Source: Paludibacter sp. 47-17 (GTDB taxonomy: Bacteria; Bacteroidota; Bacteroidia; Bacteroidales; Paludibacteraceae). From it: 64,000 bases of DNA. The position numbers were made by a program, and so were the translations under genes. The stretch covers positions 62,001-126,000 of the forward strand of contig MKVT01000008.1 of assembly GCA_001898935.1 (NCBI GenBank). Direction: 5' to 3'. Shown in pieces: positions 1 to 12,408 of the stretch (its first letter is position 1; every line of letters begins with the position of its first letter). A model generated the notes under the pieces. That model did not search any database, was not told where the DNA came from, and was given only the letters and a program-made list of their open reading frames with translations.

Positions 1-381
1 CGGGCGAAAGCTTATGTGCTTTCGGGCAGGTCGAACCTGGCGATGGACGATTTAAAGCAGGTATCGGCCGATACCCGTACCGAACAGGGAGCTGAAGCGA
101 AATACCTGTTGGCAAATCTGTATTTTGAACAGAAGAGTTATGCGATGGCCGACAAGGAGGTACAGGATTTTGCCCGCCTTGGTACGCCCTATCAGTATTG
201 GCTGGCCCGTAGTTTTATTGTGCTGGCCGATGTACATATCGCACAGAAGAACGATTTTCAGGCTAAACAGTATTTGTTGAGTTTGCAGCGCAATTATAAA
301 ACTCAGGACGATGTTCAGGGGATGATTGACGATAGGCTGGCTGCCATTTCGAAACGAGAGAAAGCAAAAGTGAGCAACTAA
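1..381 (+). CDS. TPR-repeat protein, C-terminal part (5' end outside window)
   Basis: The frame is open from base 1, so the gene begins before the window; only about the last 126 residues are visible. They form alternating helices of TPR type: a segment around AKYLLANLYFEQKSYAMADK, then a second repeat with WLARSFIVLADVHIAQKN. Such proteins are scaffolds and have no catalytic motif. The stop is 16 bp before the next gene, an outer-membrane beta-barrel protein, so the two probably share an operon and act at the envelope. The partner and exact function cannot be read from this fragment. Confidence 0.75.
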   Translation, partial: RAKAYVLSGRSNLAMDDLKQVSADTRTEQGAEAKYLLANLYFEQKSYAMADKEVQDFARLGTPYQYWLARSFIVLADVHIAQKNDFQAKQYLLSLQRNYKTQDDVQGMIDDRLAAISKREKAKVSN

Positions 382-397
382 ATTAAGGAGATAAGTT

Positions 398-5174
<4,777 letters not shown>

Positions 5175-6131
5175 TTAGTGAATAATGCCTTTTTTAGCGT
5201 CGATCGTTACTTCCTCCTGCCATTCGAACACCGGTGTCACCGCATCGCTGAATTTCAGAGGGAGGAAAATATAGGTGGAATTGAAGTAGTTCTTCGGATC
5301 CCAGCGGTCGCCCAGGTAGAGATAGCTTGTTTTTTCGCTTCCCTGTACGGTGACGATGTAGGTAGGCTGGGTGCGGAAGGTCGTTTCGTCGCCAATGTTT
5401 TTCAGCTCCGACCAGGGTCCGCGTATCGATTCGGCATAAGCGTACTTCATCTGATTCGGATTCCAGCCGGTACATCCCGAAGTGAACAGAAAATAATATT
5501 TCCCGTGTTTCAGCAAGGTAGGAGCTTCGCGATGTCCGCCCGGCCAGAGGGTGGTGATATGCTCCCGGGTATCGAGGTAGTCGTCGGTAAGCTCATACAG
5601 GGCCAGGTCGTAGTTTTCGCGGGCGGCCGACAGGAAATAAGCTTTTCCGTCGGTATCTTTGAACAGCGTGCAGTCGCGCGACATGTTCTCGAAAGGCCGG
5701 AAGCTTTTCACGTAGGTGAAGGGCTTTTCGATATCGTCCGACCAGGCTACTGCAGCCCGGGCAGCCGAATAATCGCGCCGGAATTCAAAATGCATCCACA
5801 TTACAAACTTTCCGGTTTTGTCGTTGTAAACCACTTTAGGCCGTTCGATATTGGCATTTTGTAACTCGGGATGCGATTCGCGGGTAAGCAGATCGCCCCT
5901 GAATTCCCAGTTTACCAGATCGGTCGACCGGTAACACGACACAAAAACCCCGTTTTTACGGTTTTCGCCTATCCAGTAATAGTAGTTGCCTACTTTTATA
6001 AATCCGGCTCCGTGAGCATTGATCACTTCGCCCCGGGTGTCGTAAAAAACACCGCCGTTTTTGATGGTGCCGCCGGCCTGCAGGATTCCTGTTTGTATCA
6101 GCAGTACGACTGCCACTAAAATGTGTTTCAT
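5175..6131 (-). CDS. GH43 (subfamily 24/34-like), probable exo-beta-1,3-galactanase
   Basis: 318 residues with a signal peptide ending near TGILQA; a five-bladed propeller without an extra CBM. The Asp base usual in GH43 is absent; the N-terminal blade reads NAHGAGFI. Instead I see E56 (WIGENRK), E96 (NIERPKV), E202 (HREAPTLL) and Q255 (FRTQPTYI). This order and spacing match the Glu/Glu/Glu/Gln set described for fungal and bacterial GH43_24 exo-beta-1,3-galactanases, where Gln acts in place of the base. TSGCTGWNPN is also typical. Predicted role: release of galactose from the beta-1,3-galactan backbone of type II arabinogalactan. It sits 43 bp after the GH105-GH43-GH43 gene and 18 bp before GH2. 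Subfamily 34 remains possible. Confidence 0.8.
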   Translation of the reverse strand: MKHILVAVVLLIQTGILQAGGTIKNGGVFYDTRGEVINAHGAGFIKVGNYYYWIGENRKNGVFVSCYRSTDLVNWEFRGDLLTRESHPELQNANIERPKVVYNDKTGKFVMWMHFEFRRDYSAARAAVAWSDDIEKPFTYVKSFRPFENMSRDCTLFKDTDGKAYFLSAARENYDLALYELTDDYLDTREHITTLWPGGHREAPTLLKHGKYYFLFTSGCTGWNPNQMKYAYAESIRGPWSELKNIGDETTFRTQPTYIVTVQGSEKTSYLYLGDRWDPKNYFNSTYIFLPLKFSDAVTPVFEWQEEVTIDAKKGIIH

Positions 6132-6174
6132 TGTTTTAATTTTTTGGTGTGAGCGCAGGGTTTGCTTGTTATAC

Positions 6175-9100
6175 TTAGCGCACTCCTTTATGAGTCGGTT
6201 TTATAGGGAGGATGTTGCCTTCCTTGTCGAATACCATCGGCTCGATGCATACTTCGCGGTTGTAGCCGGCCTCGTCGCCCATATTGATGCCATTCGGATA
6301 GTTGAAACGGTGGTATACGATGTACCACTTGTCCTTTCCCGGAACCTGAATGGTAGAATGATGTCCGGTGCCATAAATGCCGGCTTCGGGATCTTTCTGG
6401 AGAATCAGCGGATTCTCGGCCAATCTGATCGGGCCGGAAGGAGAGTCGGAAGTTCCATATTTAACCCGGTAATCGGGGCTACGCGTATCGTCGACCGACC
6501 ACATGAAATAATACTTGCCCTTGCGGTAAAACACGTGGGCTCCTTCGCGGAATTCGCCCCCGCGGGGAGTAATCACCTTCGTCGAACCTTCTTTGATCGA
6601 TACCATGTCGTCGTTGAGTTCCGATACTGCAAAGAATCCGTTTCCCCAATACAGGAAATATTTTCCGCTTACCGGATCCTGGAATACATCGGGATCGATC
6701 ACCTGTCCGTTGCGGATTCCTTCGGGGCGTTCGCTGATCAGTGGTTTACCCAGGTCGGTAAAGGGGCCGGCAGGATGATCGGCCACGGCTACTCCGATTT
6801 TTTGAGCTGCAGTGAAATAGTAGTAGTATTTGTAGTCGTTTCCTTCTTTTCGTTCGATAATGCAAGGTGCCCATGCGTTGCGGTCGGCCCAGCTTACATC
6901 GGTACCCAGCGTCAGAATTTTTCCTTCATCTTTCCATTTCTTGAGGTTTTTCGACGAGAAAGTTTTGAAGTAGGTACCCGACCATCCGGTATATCCGTCG
7001 GAAGTGGGGTATATATAGTATTGTTTGGTTTTATTGGAATAAATGATGTCGGGATCGGCATATAAACCTTTAAGCGCCGGGTTGTTTCCGGTTACTTTTT
7101 TTGCTTTCTTGGCTGTTCCCCATTTCTTTTCCAGTAATTTAGCTTCTTTGGCGGTGATGGGCAGCACCGTGCCGTGACGAGGATGGAAATCCATGCTTAC
7201 CTTGTTGCGATCCACCAGTGTGAAATTTTCGAGGTCGGTGCTTCGAGTGAAATCGTATCGGCCGTTCATGTACACATCGTAAATGAGTAAGTACTCGTCG
7301 GTGCCATTCAGTTTGAAAATTCCCGAACCTTCAACGGCATTGGTAGTTTGCTGCAGGTACTTGTCCTGCATCACCCAACCCGAGGTAAGCTTGGTGGAGA
7401 CTGCTTTTTTCAGGCCGTTTCCGTGCCCTTCGGTTTTGAAGAACATGTGGTATCGGCCGTCGTGAAATATGATGTCGCCATCGATGCACGATTTACGTTC
7501 GGGATGATAAAACAGCTGCCGGGGGGCCGATTCGAAAGCGGTAAAGTCGTCGTTGGTGTATGCATAGTATATTTTGTCGTAGTCGTGATCACCGGCACGC
7601 ATCGAGAAATACACCATAAACTTGCCGGCTTCCGGATCGTATATGCTTTGGGGAGCCCATACCCGGTCGACATTCCCGAATTCGGCGGGGAAGGCGGTGG
7701 GGATATGGATGGCGGACGAGGTCCAGTCGATCAGGTTTTTCGATTTCATCAGCACCAGGCCGCGGTTGGAGCTCCAGCCGTTGCCCGAAACCATATCGGT
7801 GACGGTCATGTAAAAGCTTTTACCATCGGGGCCTCGCAGGATGTGAGGATCGCGTACGCCTCCGGAGCGGCTGATTTTCTCCGATGGGATGATGGGTTGA
7901 TTGTTGTTGAGCGTTTTGTAGTTGAAGCCGTCGTAACTGATGGCAAAGCGGATTTGTTCTTCGGCTTTACGGTTACCTGTAAAATAGCTGAACAGGTAGG
8001 CCGAATACGGCTCTTTGCCCCGGTTCGGTTTCACGAGCGCACATCGCTCCTGTTGATCGAGGTAGCGGTACATTTCGGCAGCCGCCAGCAGGAAAGCCCC
8101 CACGCCGAAATTGGCGGTCGATTGTGCATTCACCACCTGTCCCGGAATGGCTTTTTCGCCTATGGGCTGCACATAGCCTACGCGTCCGTCGGGCTGGAGA
8201 GCCTTCCGGGTAAGGTAGTTCCATCCTTTCATGGCAACCGCTAAATAATCGGTTGTACGCAGATAACCATTGTTGATCCCCCACAGATAGCCGTAGGTAA
8301 AGAAGGCGGTTCCGCTGGTTTCCTCGCCCGGTGCGTGTTCGGGATCGAGAAGGCTGCGGGTCCAGTATCCTCCGTCCTGCTGCGCATTTTTCAGCGAAAC
8401 GGCCATGTTCTGAAACAACAGGGTGAATTCGGGTTTGTGCTTCCAGTTATCGGGAAGTTCGGGCAGGATGCGGGCCAGTCCGGCAAAGAGCCAGCCGTTT
8501 CCTCTCGACCAGAAATCTTTTTTGCCGTTTACACTTTTATGTTTCGGGTAAATGTATTTTGCATCGCGGTAGTACAATTGCGATTCGCGGTCGTACATCA
8601 GGTCGCGGGCAAAACTGAAGTATTCGTAGAGTTTATCCAGGTATAACTCGTTGTTGGTGAGGTGGTAAAGACGGGTCATTACCGGCATCACCATGTACAA
8701 ACCATCGACCCACCACCAGTAATCGTTGGCGGCAGTCGACATCTGATATTCCATCACCTCCAGCGCCCGTTTGATACGAATGCTGTCGGGTTCGATACGG
8801 TACAAATCGATATAGGTCTGAAAACAGATCTGCCAGTCGCCGAACAACACGAACTGATCGTTTTCGCCGTAGCTGTAACGCCACTTGCTCCGGTCGTCGG
8901 ATTTGGCCCCTTTCCACTGGTTCTTTTCGGCCCAGTTCAACGAATAGTTCAGAAAATCCTTATTATTGGTGATTTTAAATGCCTCCATATTACCGGTATG
9001 GTAGGCTGCGTTATCCCAAAAGGCATTTCCCGGATCGGGTCGCTGTTGTTGCCAGTAGTAATTGGCTTTTTCAATGATCCGGAGTACGTCGGCTGTTGTT

Positions 9101-9177
9101 TCAGCTTTGGCAGGACTTTGGGGAATCAGCACAACGAATAATGCACTGATAAGGTAAAGAAAGTTGTTTCGCTTCAT
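6175..9177 (-). CDS. Three-module enzyme GH105-GH43-GH43, secreted
   Basis: 1000 residues from the ATG at 9177, chosen because it is followed at once by a signal peptide (MKRNNFLYLI to SPAKA); a 22-residue upstream extension is not signal-like. Module 1 (about 30-395) is an alpha/alpha-barrel of GH105/GH88 type with D158 in WWVDGLYM, the family's catalytic Asp; the family removes unsaturated uronic acids. Module 2 (about 405-695) is a GH43-like propeller with D443 (VRDPHI) and E616 (AVEGSG). Module 3 (about 705-1000) is GH43 with D708 (YADPDI) and E878 (FREGAH). All three active sites look intact. First gene of a three-gene minus-strand operon facing the SusCD operon. Substrates of the GH43 modules are not readable; arabinosidase or galactosidase activity is plausible. 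Confidence 0.88.
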   Translation of the reverse strand: MKRNNFLYLISALFVVLIPQSPAKAETTADVLRIIEKANYYWQQQRPDPGNAFWDNAAYHTGNMEAFKITNNKDFLNYSLNWAEKNQWKGAKSDDRSKWRYSYGENDQFVLFGDWQICFQTYIDLYRIEPDSIRIKRALEVMEYQMSTAANDYWWWVDGLYMVMPVMTRLYHLTNNELYLDKLYEYFSFARDLMYDRESQLYYRDAKYIYPKHKSVNGKKDFWSRGNGWLFAGLARILPELPDNWKHKPEFTLLFQNMAVSLKNAQQDGGYWTRSLLDPEHAPGEETSGTAFFTYGYLWGINNGYLRTTDYLAVAMKGWNYLTRKALQPDGRVGYVQPIGEKAIPGQVVNAQSTANFGVGAFLLAAAEMYRYLDQQERCALVKPNRGKEPYSAYLFSYFTGNRKAEEQIRFAISYDGFNYKTLNNNQPIIPSEKISRSGGVRDPHILRGPDGKSFYMTVTDMVSGNGWSSNRGLVLMKSKNLIDWTSSAIHIPTAFPAEFGNVDRVWAPQSIYDPEAGKFMVYFSMRAGDHDYDKIYYAYTNDDFTAFESAPRQLFYHPERKSCIDGDIIFHDGRYHMFFKTEGHGNGLKKAVSTKLTSGWVMQDKYLQQTTNAVEGSGIFKLNGTDEYLLIYDVYMNGRYDFTRSTDLENFTLVDRNKVSMDFHPRHGTVLPITAKEAKLLEKKWGTAKKAKKVTGNNPALKGLYADPDIIYSNKTKQYYIYPTSDGYTGWSGTYFKTFSSKNLKKWKDEGKILTLGTDVSWADRNAWAPCIIERKEGNDYKYYYYFTAAQKIGVAVADHPAGPFTDLGKPLISERPEGIRNGQVIDPDVFQDPVSGKYFLYWGNGFFAVSELNDDMVSIKEGSTKVITPRGGEFREGAHVFYRKGKYYFMWSVDDTRSPDYRVKYGTSDSPSGPIRLAENPLILQKDPEAGIYGTGHHSTIQVPGKDKWYIVYHRFNYPNGINMGDEAGYNREVCIEPMVFDKEGNILPIKPTHKGVR

Positions 9178-9224
9178 GAGAGTGTGTATACGTGTATTTT
9201 TTACGATTTGTTTTTCACCGAGTA

Positions 9225-9232
9225 CAAAAATA
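9225..9232 (-). promoter_or_regulatory. -7 box of the GH105-GH43-GH43 operon
   Basis: Read on the minus strand this is TATTTTTG, matching the Bacteroidota -7 consensus TAnnTTTG, 47 bp before the start codon. No TTTG element is visible 19-21 bp upstream, which fits a promoter that needs an activator such as the HTCS. Confidence 0.5.
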
Positions 9233-9272
9233 CGTGCATGCATTTAATTAAATGATACATATAAGGTCATTT

Positions 9273-9300
9273 AAGTGTCAAAATCAAATCATGGACACTT
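9273..9300. promoter_or_regulatory. Inverted repeat AAGTGTC-N14-GACACTT, possible operator
   Basis: Two perfect 7-base arms whose centres are 21 bp apart, so they lie on the same face of the helix. The site is about 41 bp upstream of the minus-strand -7 box, between the two divergent operons. It is a candidate binding site for the AraC-type domain of the HTCS encoded at the far end of the locus. No direct evidence. Confidence 0.35.
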
Positions 9301-9617
9301 GTCTACCAATTTGAACCGTTTTTCCTATAAGCAGATCCTGTGATTCGTACCGTTGCATTACTGTCGGAACGGTTTGCCAGGTGCAATATAAAAGCATGCC
9401 TGACGGAAAAGCGGCCGGTACCGGCACAACCGGCCGTAGTCGCCATCCGTGTGGAGGGAGGAGATGGTAAACCGCTTTCGGTTGAAAAAGTTGCCTTTCC
9501 TGTGAGAGTTTGTGCCGCATCCGGCCGTTTCCATTATGGCGCTGAGCCGTACAATGGATACCAATCATATTCTACTTATTTGAATGAATATTACACATAC
9601 AACATCGGCCGAACTTT

Positions 9618-9625
9618 TATCTTTG
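9618..9625 (+). promoter_or_regulatory. -7 box of the GH128/FAS1/SusCD operon
   Basis: TATCTTTG matches TAnnTTTG and lies 31 bp before the ATG of the first gene. There is no TTTG at the -33 position, again fitting activator dependence. Confidence 0.55.
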
Positions 9626-9655
9626 CAGTCGATTAATTATATGTAAGTAATACCT

Positions 9656-12388
9656 ATGAACAAACTTTTTTTCTTCCTGGTGATGGGCTTGCTGAGTACT
9701 ACAATGCTTGTAGCGCAAACCAGCCGCACACCGGTTACCATCGACGGGGCTGTAGCCCAGGTAAATGGTTACACCGACAGCGAAGTTACCATAACCGGTA
9801 AATCCAATGTCTTCGTAAATGCTACTTCTGCAAAAAACAGTCTGGTGAACAGTATCGTTCGGTTGAACGGACCCGATGCCTGGCTGTATTTCTCCAACGT
9901 TCGCCCTTCGGCGGTGATCGATAGTTTGCTGTCGTCGGTTTATGTCGGCCAGTCGCCGGCGGTAAACCGTGCCAATGTGCGGGTAATGATTTACAAGCAT
10001 GGTACGGCAGTGGTGGCTCATCCCAACGGATTCAGGCCGCTTACTATTTTCAGCGGACAAAACTTCACCGGCGACTCGGCTTCGTATACCACCCACGTGT
10101 ATAATACGAACCTGGGATCGATGGACAATAGAATGCGTTCGTTCCGCCTGAAAAAGGGATATATGGCCACCTTGGCCACCAATGCCGACGGTACAGGCTA
10201 CAGCCGTGTTTTTATTGCCGATAACGAAGATCTTGAGTTTTCGACCTTCAATTACCTGCTCGACGAAAATGTGTCGTTTATCCGCGTTTTCAACTGGGAA
10301 TATGTAACCAAGAAAGGATGGTGCGGAACCGGCAGCGGCGGCGGTACCGATGTTGAAAAGGTGAAAGGCACCTGGTGGTATTCGTGGAGTGCCGACCAGG
10401 AATCGAAAACGAATCAGGAATATGTGCCGATTAAACAAAACCTGGGATGGCCGGGATGGGATCAGATCAACAGCAAGCAGCGGGTAAGTCATTTGCTGGG
10501 CTATAACGAACCCAACCGTCCCGATCAGTCGAACATGACGGTTGCCCAGGCGCTGGCTGCCTATCCCGAGTTCCTCAAATCGGGTTTGCGCATCGGTTCG
10601 CCTTCTCCTTCCGATCCTTTCGGCAGCAACGGTGCCTGGCTTTACGAATTCCTCGATAGCTGTAAAGCCCGCAACTGGCGGGTCGACTATGTTGCCATTC
10701 ATGCCTATTGGGCAAAATCGCCGCAGCAATGGTACAACGACCTGAAATATGTGCACGATCGTACCGGATTGCCCATTTGGATCACCGAGTGGAACAACGG
10801 AGCCAACTGGACGACCGAAACATGGCCTACCAACGATAAAAGTTATTCGGAGGCGAATGCCAATAAACAGCTCAACGATATTAAAGCGATTCTGAACGTG
10901 CTCGATACAGCCAGTTTTGTTGAACGCTATTCGATTTACAACTGGGTACAGGATGCGCGCGCCATGTTGCTGAACGGGAACCTCACCAAGGCCGGCGAAT
11001 ATTATATGAACAATAAATCGCAGGTTGCTTTTAATCGCAGGAAGGAAGTAATCCCTACCTATACCATGCGGCGCAATCCGACGCTGGGAGCCAGCTATGG
11101 TGCCGGAACCATTACGCTTACCGTGAACGACGGCAACGGCGACTATTTCAGAGGATTTATACTGGAACGTAAAAAAGATAATGGGAATTACGAAGTAATA
11201 CTCGACAGCGACGATCGTTCGACCCGTATTTACACCGAACTGCTCGACGTTTCGGCAAGTACCGTCAAATACCGGGCCCGTACGAAGCTGGCCGATGGCA
11301 GTTTTTCGTACTATACATCCGAAGTAGGATTCAGTGCTGCCCAGGGAGGACCTGTGGCGCAGTTCGGATCGGCAAGTGTTTCCAATTCGGCCTGGAACTC
11401 GGTTTTCTTCTCCAATTCCTTCGACGATATTCCCTCCATTATCCTCGGATCTCCGGGTAGTAACAATTCGACGGTACGGATGACGCCTCGTGCCAAATTC
11501 GTGAACCGTACCACCCGGTTCGAAATCCAGGCTATTCCGTGGGCCTATCAGAATATCAGCAGTTTTAGTAAAGATGAAGCAATCCCTTACCTGGTGATGA
11601 CCCCGGGATTGCATCAGCTTGGCGAAGTAACTGCGCTGGCAGGCAGAGCCACCGCATCGTCGGGCTGGACGAAAATTACCTTTTCCACTCCTTTCAATAC
11701 AGTGCCGGTAGTATTTGCCAATCAGTTGATCCCCAGCAATACCTTTGCGACCGTACTGCGTATCCGTAATGTGACCAACGAAGGTTTTGAAGCGCGGATC
11801 ATGAAGGAAGACGGCATCAGCTCTAATCCGGGCGCCGAAAACATCACCTATATCGCCCTCACTCCCGGCAAAGGAGTGGTCGAAGGTCGTCCTTTTATAG
11901 TGGGCGTAACGGCTCCGAATTATGTCGGGGCGACCTCAAAAGCCATCAATTACGGCGAAACAGTGCAGAATCCGTTGTTTATTGCACAGATGCAAACCAC
12001 CAACGATGATATCACTGCCGCTCTCCGGTCGTTTATTGTAAGCAATTCGGTGGCGTATGTGCTCAAGCAACGCGAAGGCTCGGTGAGCCAGACCAATCCT
12101 GTCGCCGAAACGGTAGGCTGGTTGGTCATGGATCCTCAGAATATTATCCAAGGGGTGAACGCTCCGAACACTACGACCTTTACACTTTCGCCCAATCCGG
12201 TACGCGATCGGATTTACCTCTCCGGCGAAATTGCCGATGGCACTTCCGTTTCAATTTATGATGTGTCGGGGGCGCTGGTACATCATGAAATGCTGCAAGG
12301 TAACGAAATCGACGTGGAAAGATTACCATCGGGTTATTATATCTTGCGTACTTCCGAATCCGGAACTTCAAAATTTATTAAATTATAG
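9656..12388 (+). CDS. GH128-like glycoside hydrolase with T9SS sorting domain
   Basis: 910 residues. Signal peptide (1-20, ending TTMLVAQ), N-terminal beta-rich region (about 20-220), a clan-A-like TIM barrel (about 220-460) with E285 in LLGYNEPNRP and E378 in IWITEWNNGA as probable acid/base and nucleophile, an Fn3-like module (about 465-560), two beta-sandwich repeats (about 560-830), and a C-terminal domain (about 835-910: FTLSPNPVRDRIY, LPSGYYIL, FIKL) of type A T9SS sorting class. The barrel resembles GH128, known for beta-1,3-glucanases. In this arabinogalactan-like locus an endo activity on another beta-1,3 backbone is also possible. First gene of the long plus-strand operon; the next gene starts 20 bp later. 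Family assignment is moderate, the sorting domain is clear. Confidence 0.75.
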   Translation: MNKLFFFLVMGLLSTTMLVAQTSRTPVTIDGAVAQVNGYTDSEVTITGKSNVFVNATSAKNSLVNSIVRLNGPDAWLYFSNVRPSAVIDSLLSSVYVGQSPAVNRANVRVMIYKHGTAVVAHPNGFRPLTIFSGQNFTGDSASYTTHVYNTNLGSMDNRMRSFRLKKGYMATLATNADGTGYSRVFIADNEDLEFSTFNYLLDENVSFIRVFNWEYVTKKGWCGTGSGGGTDVEKVKGTWWYSWSADQESKTNQEYVPIKQNLGWPGWDQINSKQRVSHLLGYNEPNRPDQSNMTVAQALAAYPEFLKSGLRIGSPSPSDPFGSNGAWLYEFLDSCKARNWRVDYVAIHAYWAKSPQQWYNDLKYVHDRTGLPIWITEWNNGANWTTETWPTNDKSYSEANANKQLNDIKAILNVLDTASFVERYSIYNWVQDARAMLLNGNLTKAGEYYMNNKSQVAFNRRKEVIPTYTMRRNPTLGASYGAGTITLTVNDGNGDYFRGFILERKKDNGNYEVILDSDDRSTRIYTELLDVSASTVKYRARTKLADGSFSYYTSEVGFSAAQGGPVAQFGSASVSNSAWNSVFFSNSFDDIPSIILGSPGSNNSTVRMTPRAKFVNRTTRFEIQAIPWAYQNISSFSKDEAIPYLVMTPGLHQLGEVTALAGRATASSGWTKITFSTPFNTVPVVFANQLIPSNTFATVLRIRNVTNEGFEARIMKEDGISSNPGAENITYIALTPGKGVVEGRPFIVGVTAPNYVGATSKAINYGETVQNPLFIAQMQTTNDDITAALRSFIVSNSVAYVLKQREGSVSQTNPVAETVGWLVMDPQNIIQGVNAPNTTTFTLSPNPVRDRIYLSGEIADGTSVSIYDVSGALVHHEMLQGNEIDVERLPSGYYILRTSESGTSKFIKL

Positions 12389-12408
12389 ATAAGTTTTTAT
12401 CACATCTT

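Larger units (their letters stand above)
9178..9655. other. Intergenic control region between divergent PUL operons
   Basis: 478 bp separate the minus-strand CAZyme operon from the plus-strand GH128/FAS1/SusCD operon. The first 120 bp are AT-rich and hold a -7 box, the short palindrome ATTTAATTAAAT and an inverted repeat. The middle part (about 9360-9540) is GC-rich, with the palindrome GCCGGTACCGGC. It could be the transcribed leader of the plus operon or hold a small RNA. I do not accept an open frame at 9340-9636 as a gene, because it has no start signal and no recognisable fold. Confidence 0.5.

Noticed and set aside
7348-8244. Plus-strand open frame of 298 codons inside the GH105-GH43-GH43 gene
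   Set aside because: Shadow of the GH105/GH43 linker and GH43 region, which have intact catalytic motifs.
9340-9636. Open frame of 98 codons in the divergent intergenic region
   Set aside because: No ribosome signal, no recognisable fold and it runs over the -7 box of the next operon; a leader or small RNA is a better explanation.
9617-11614. Minus-strand open frame of 665 codons across the GH128-like gene
   Set aside because: The plus strand has a signal peptide, catalytic motifs and a T9SS domain; the minus frame has none.
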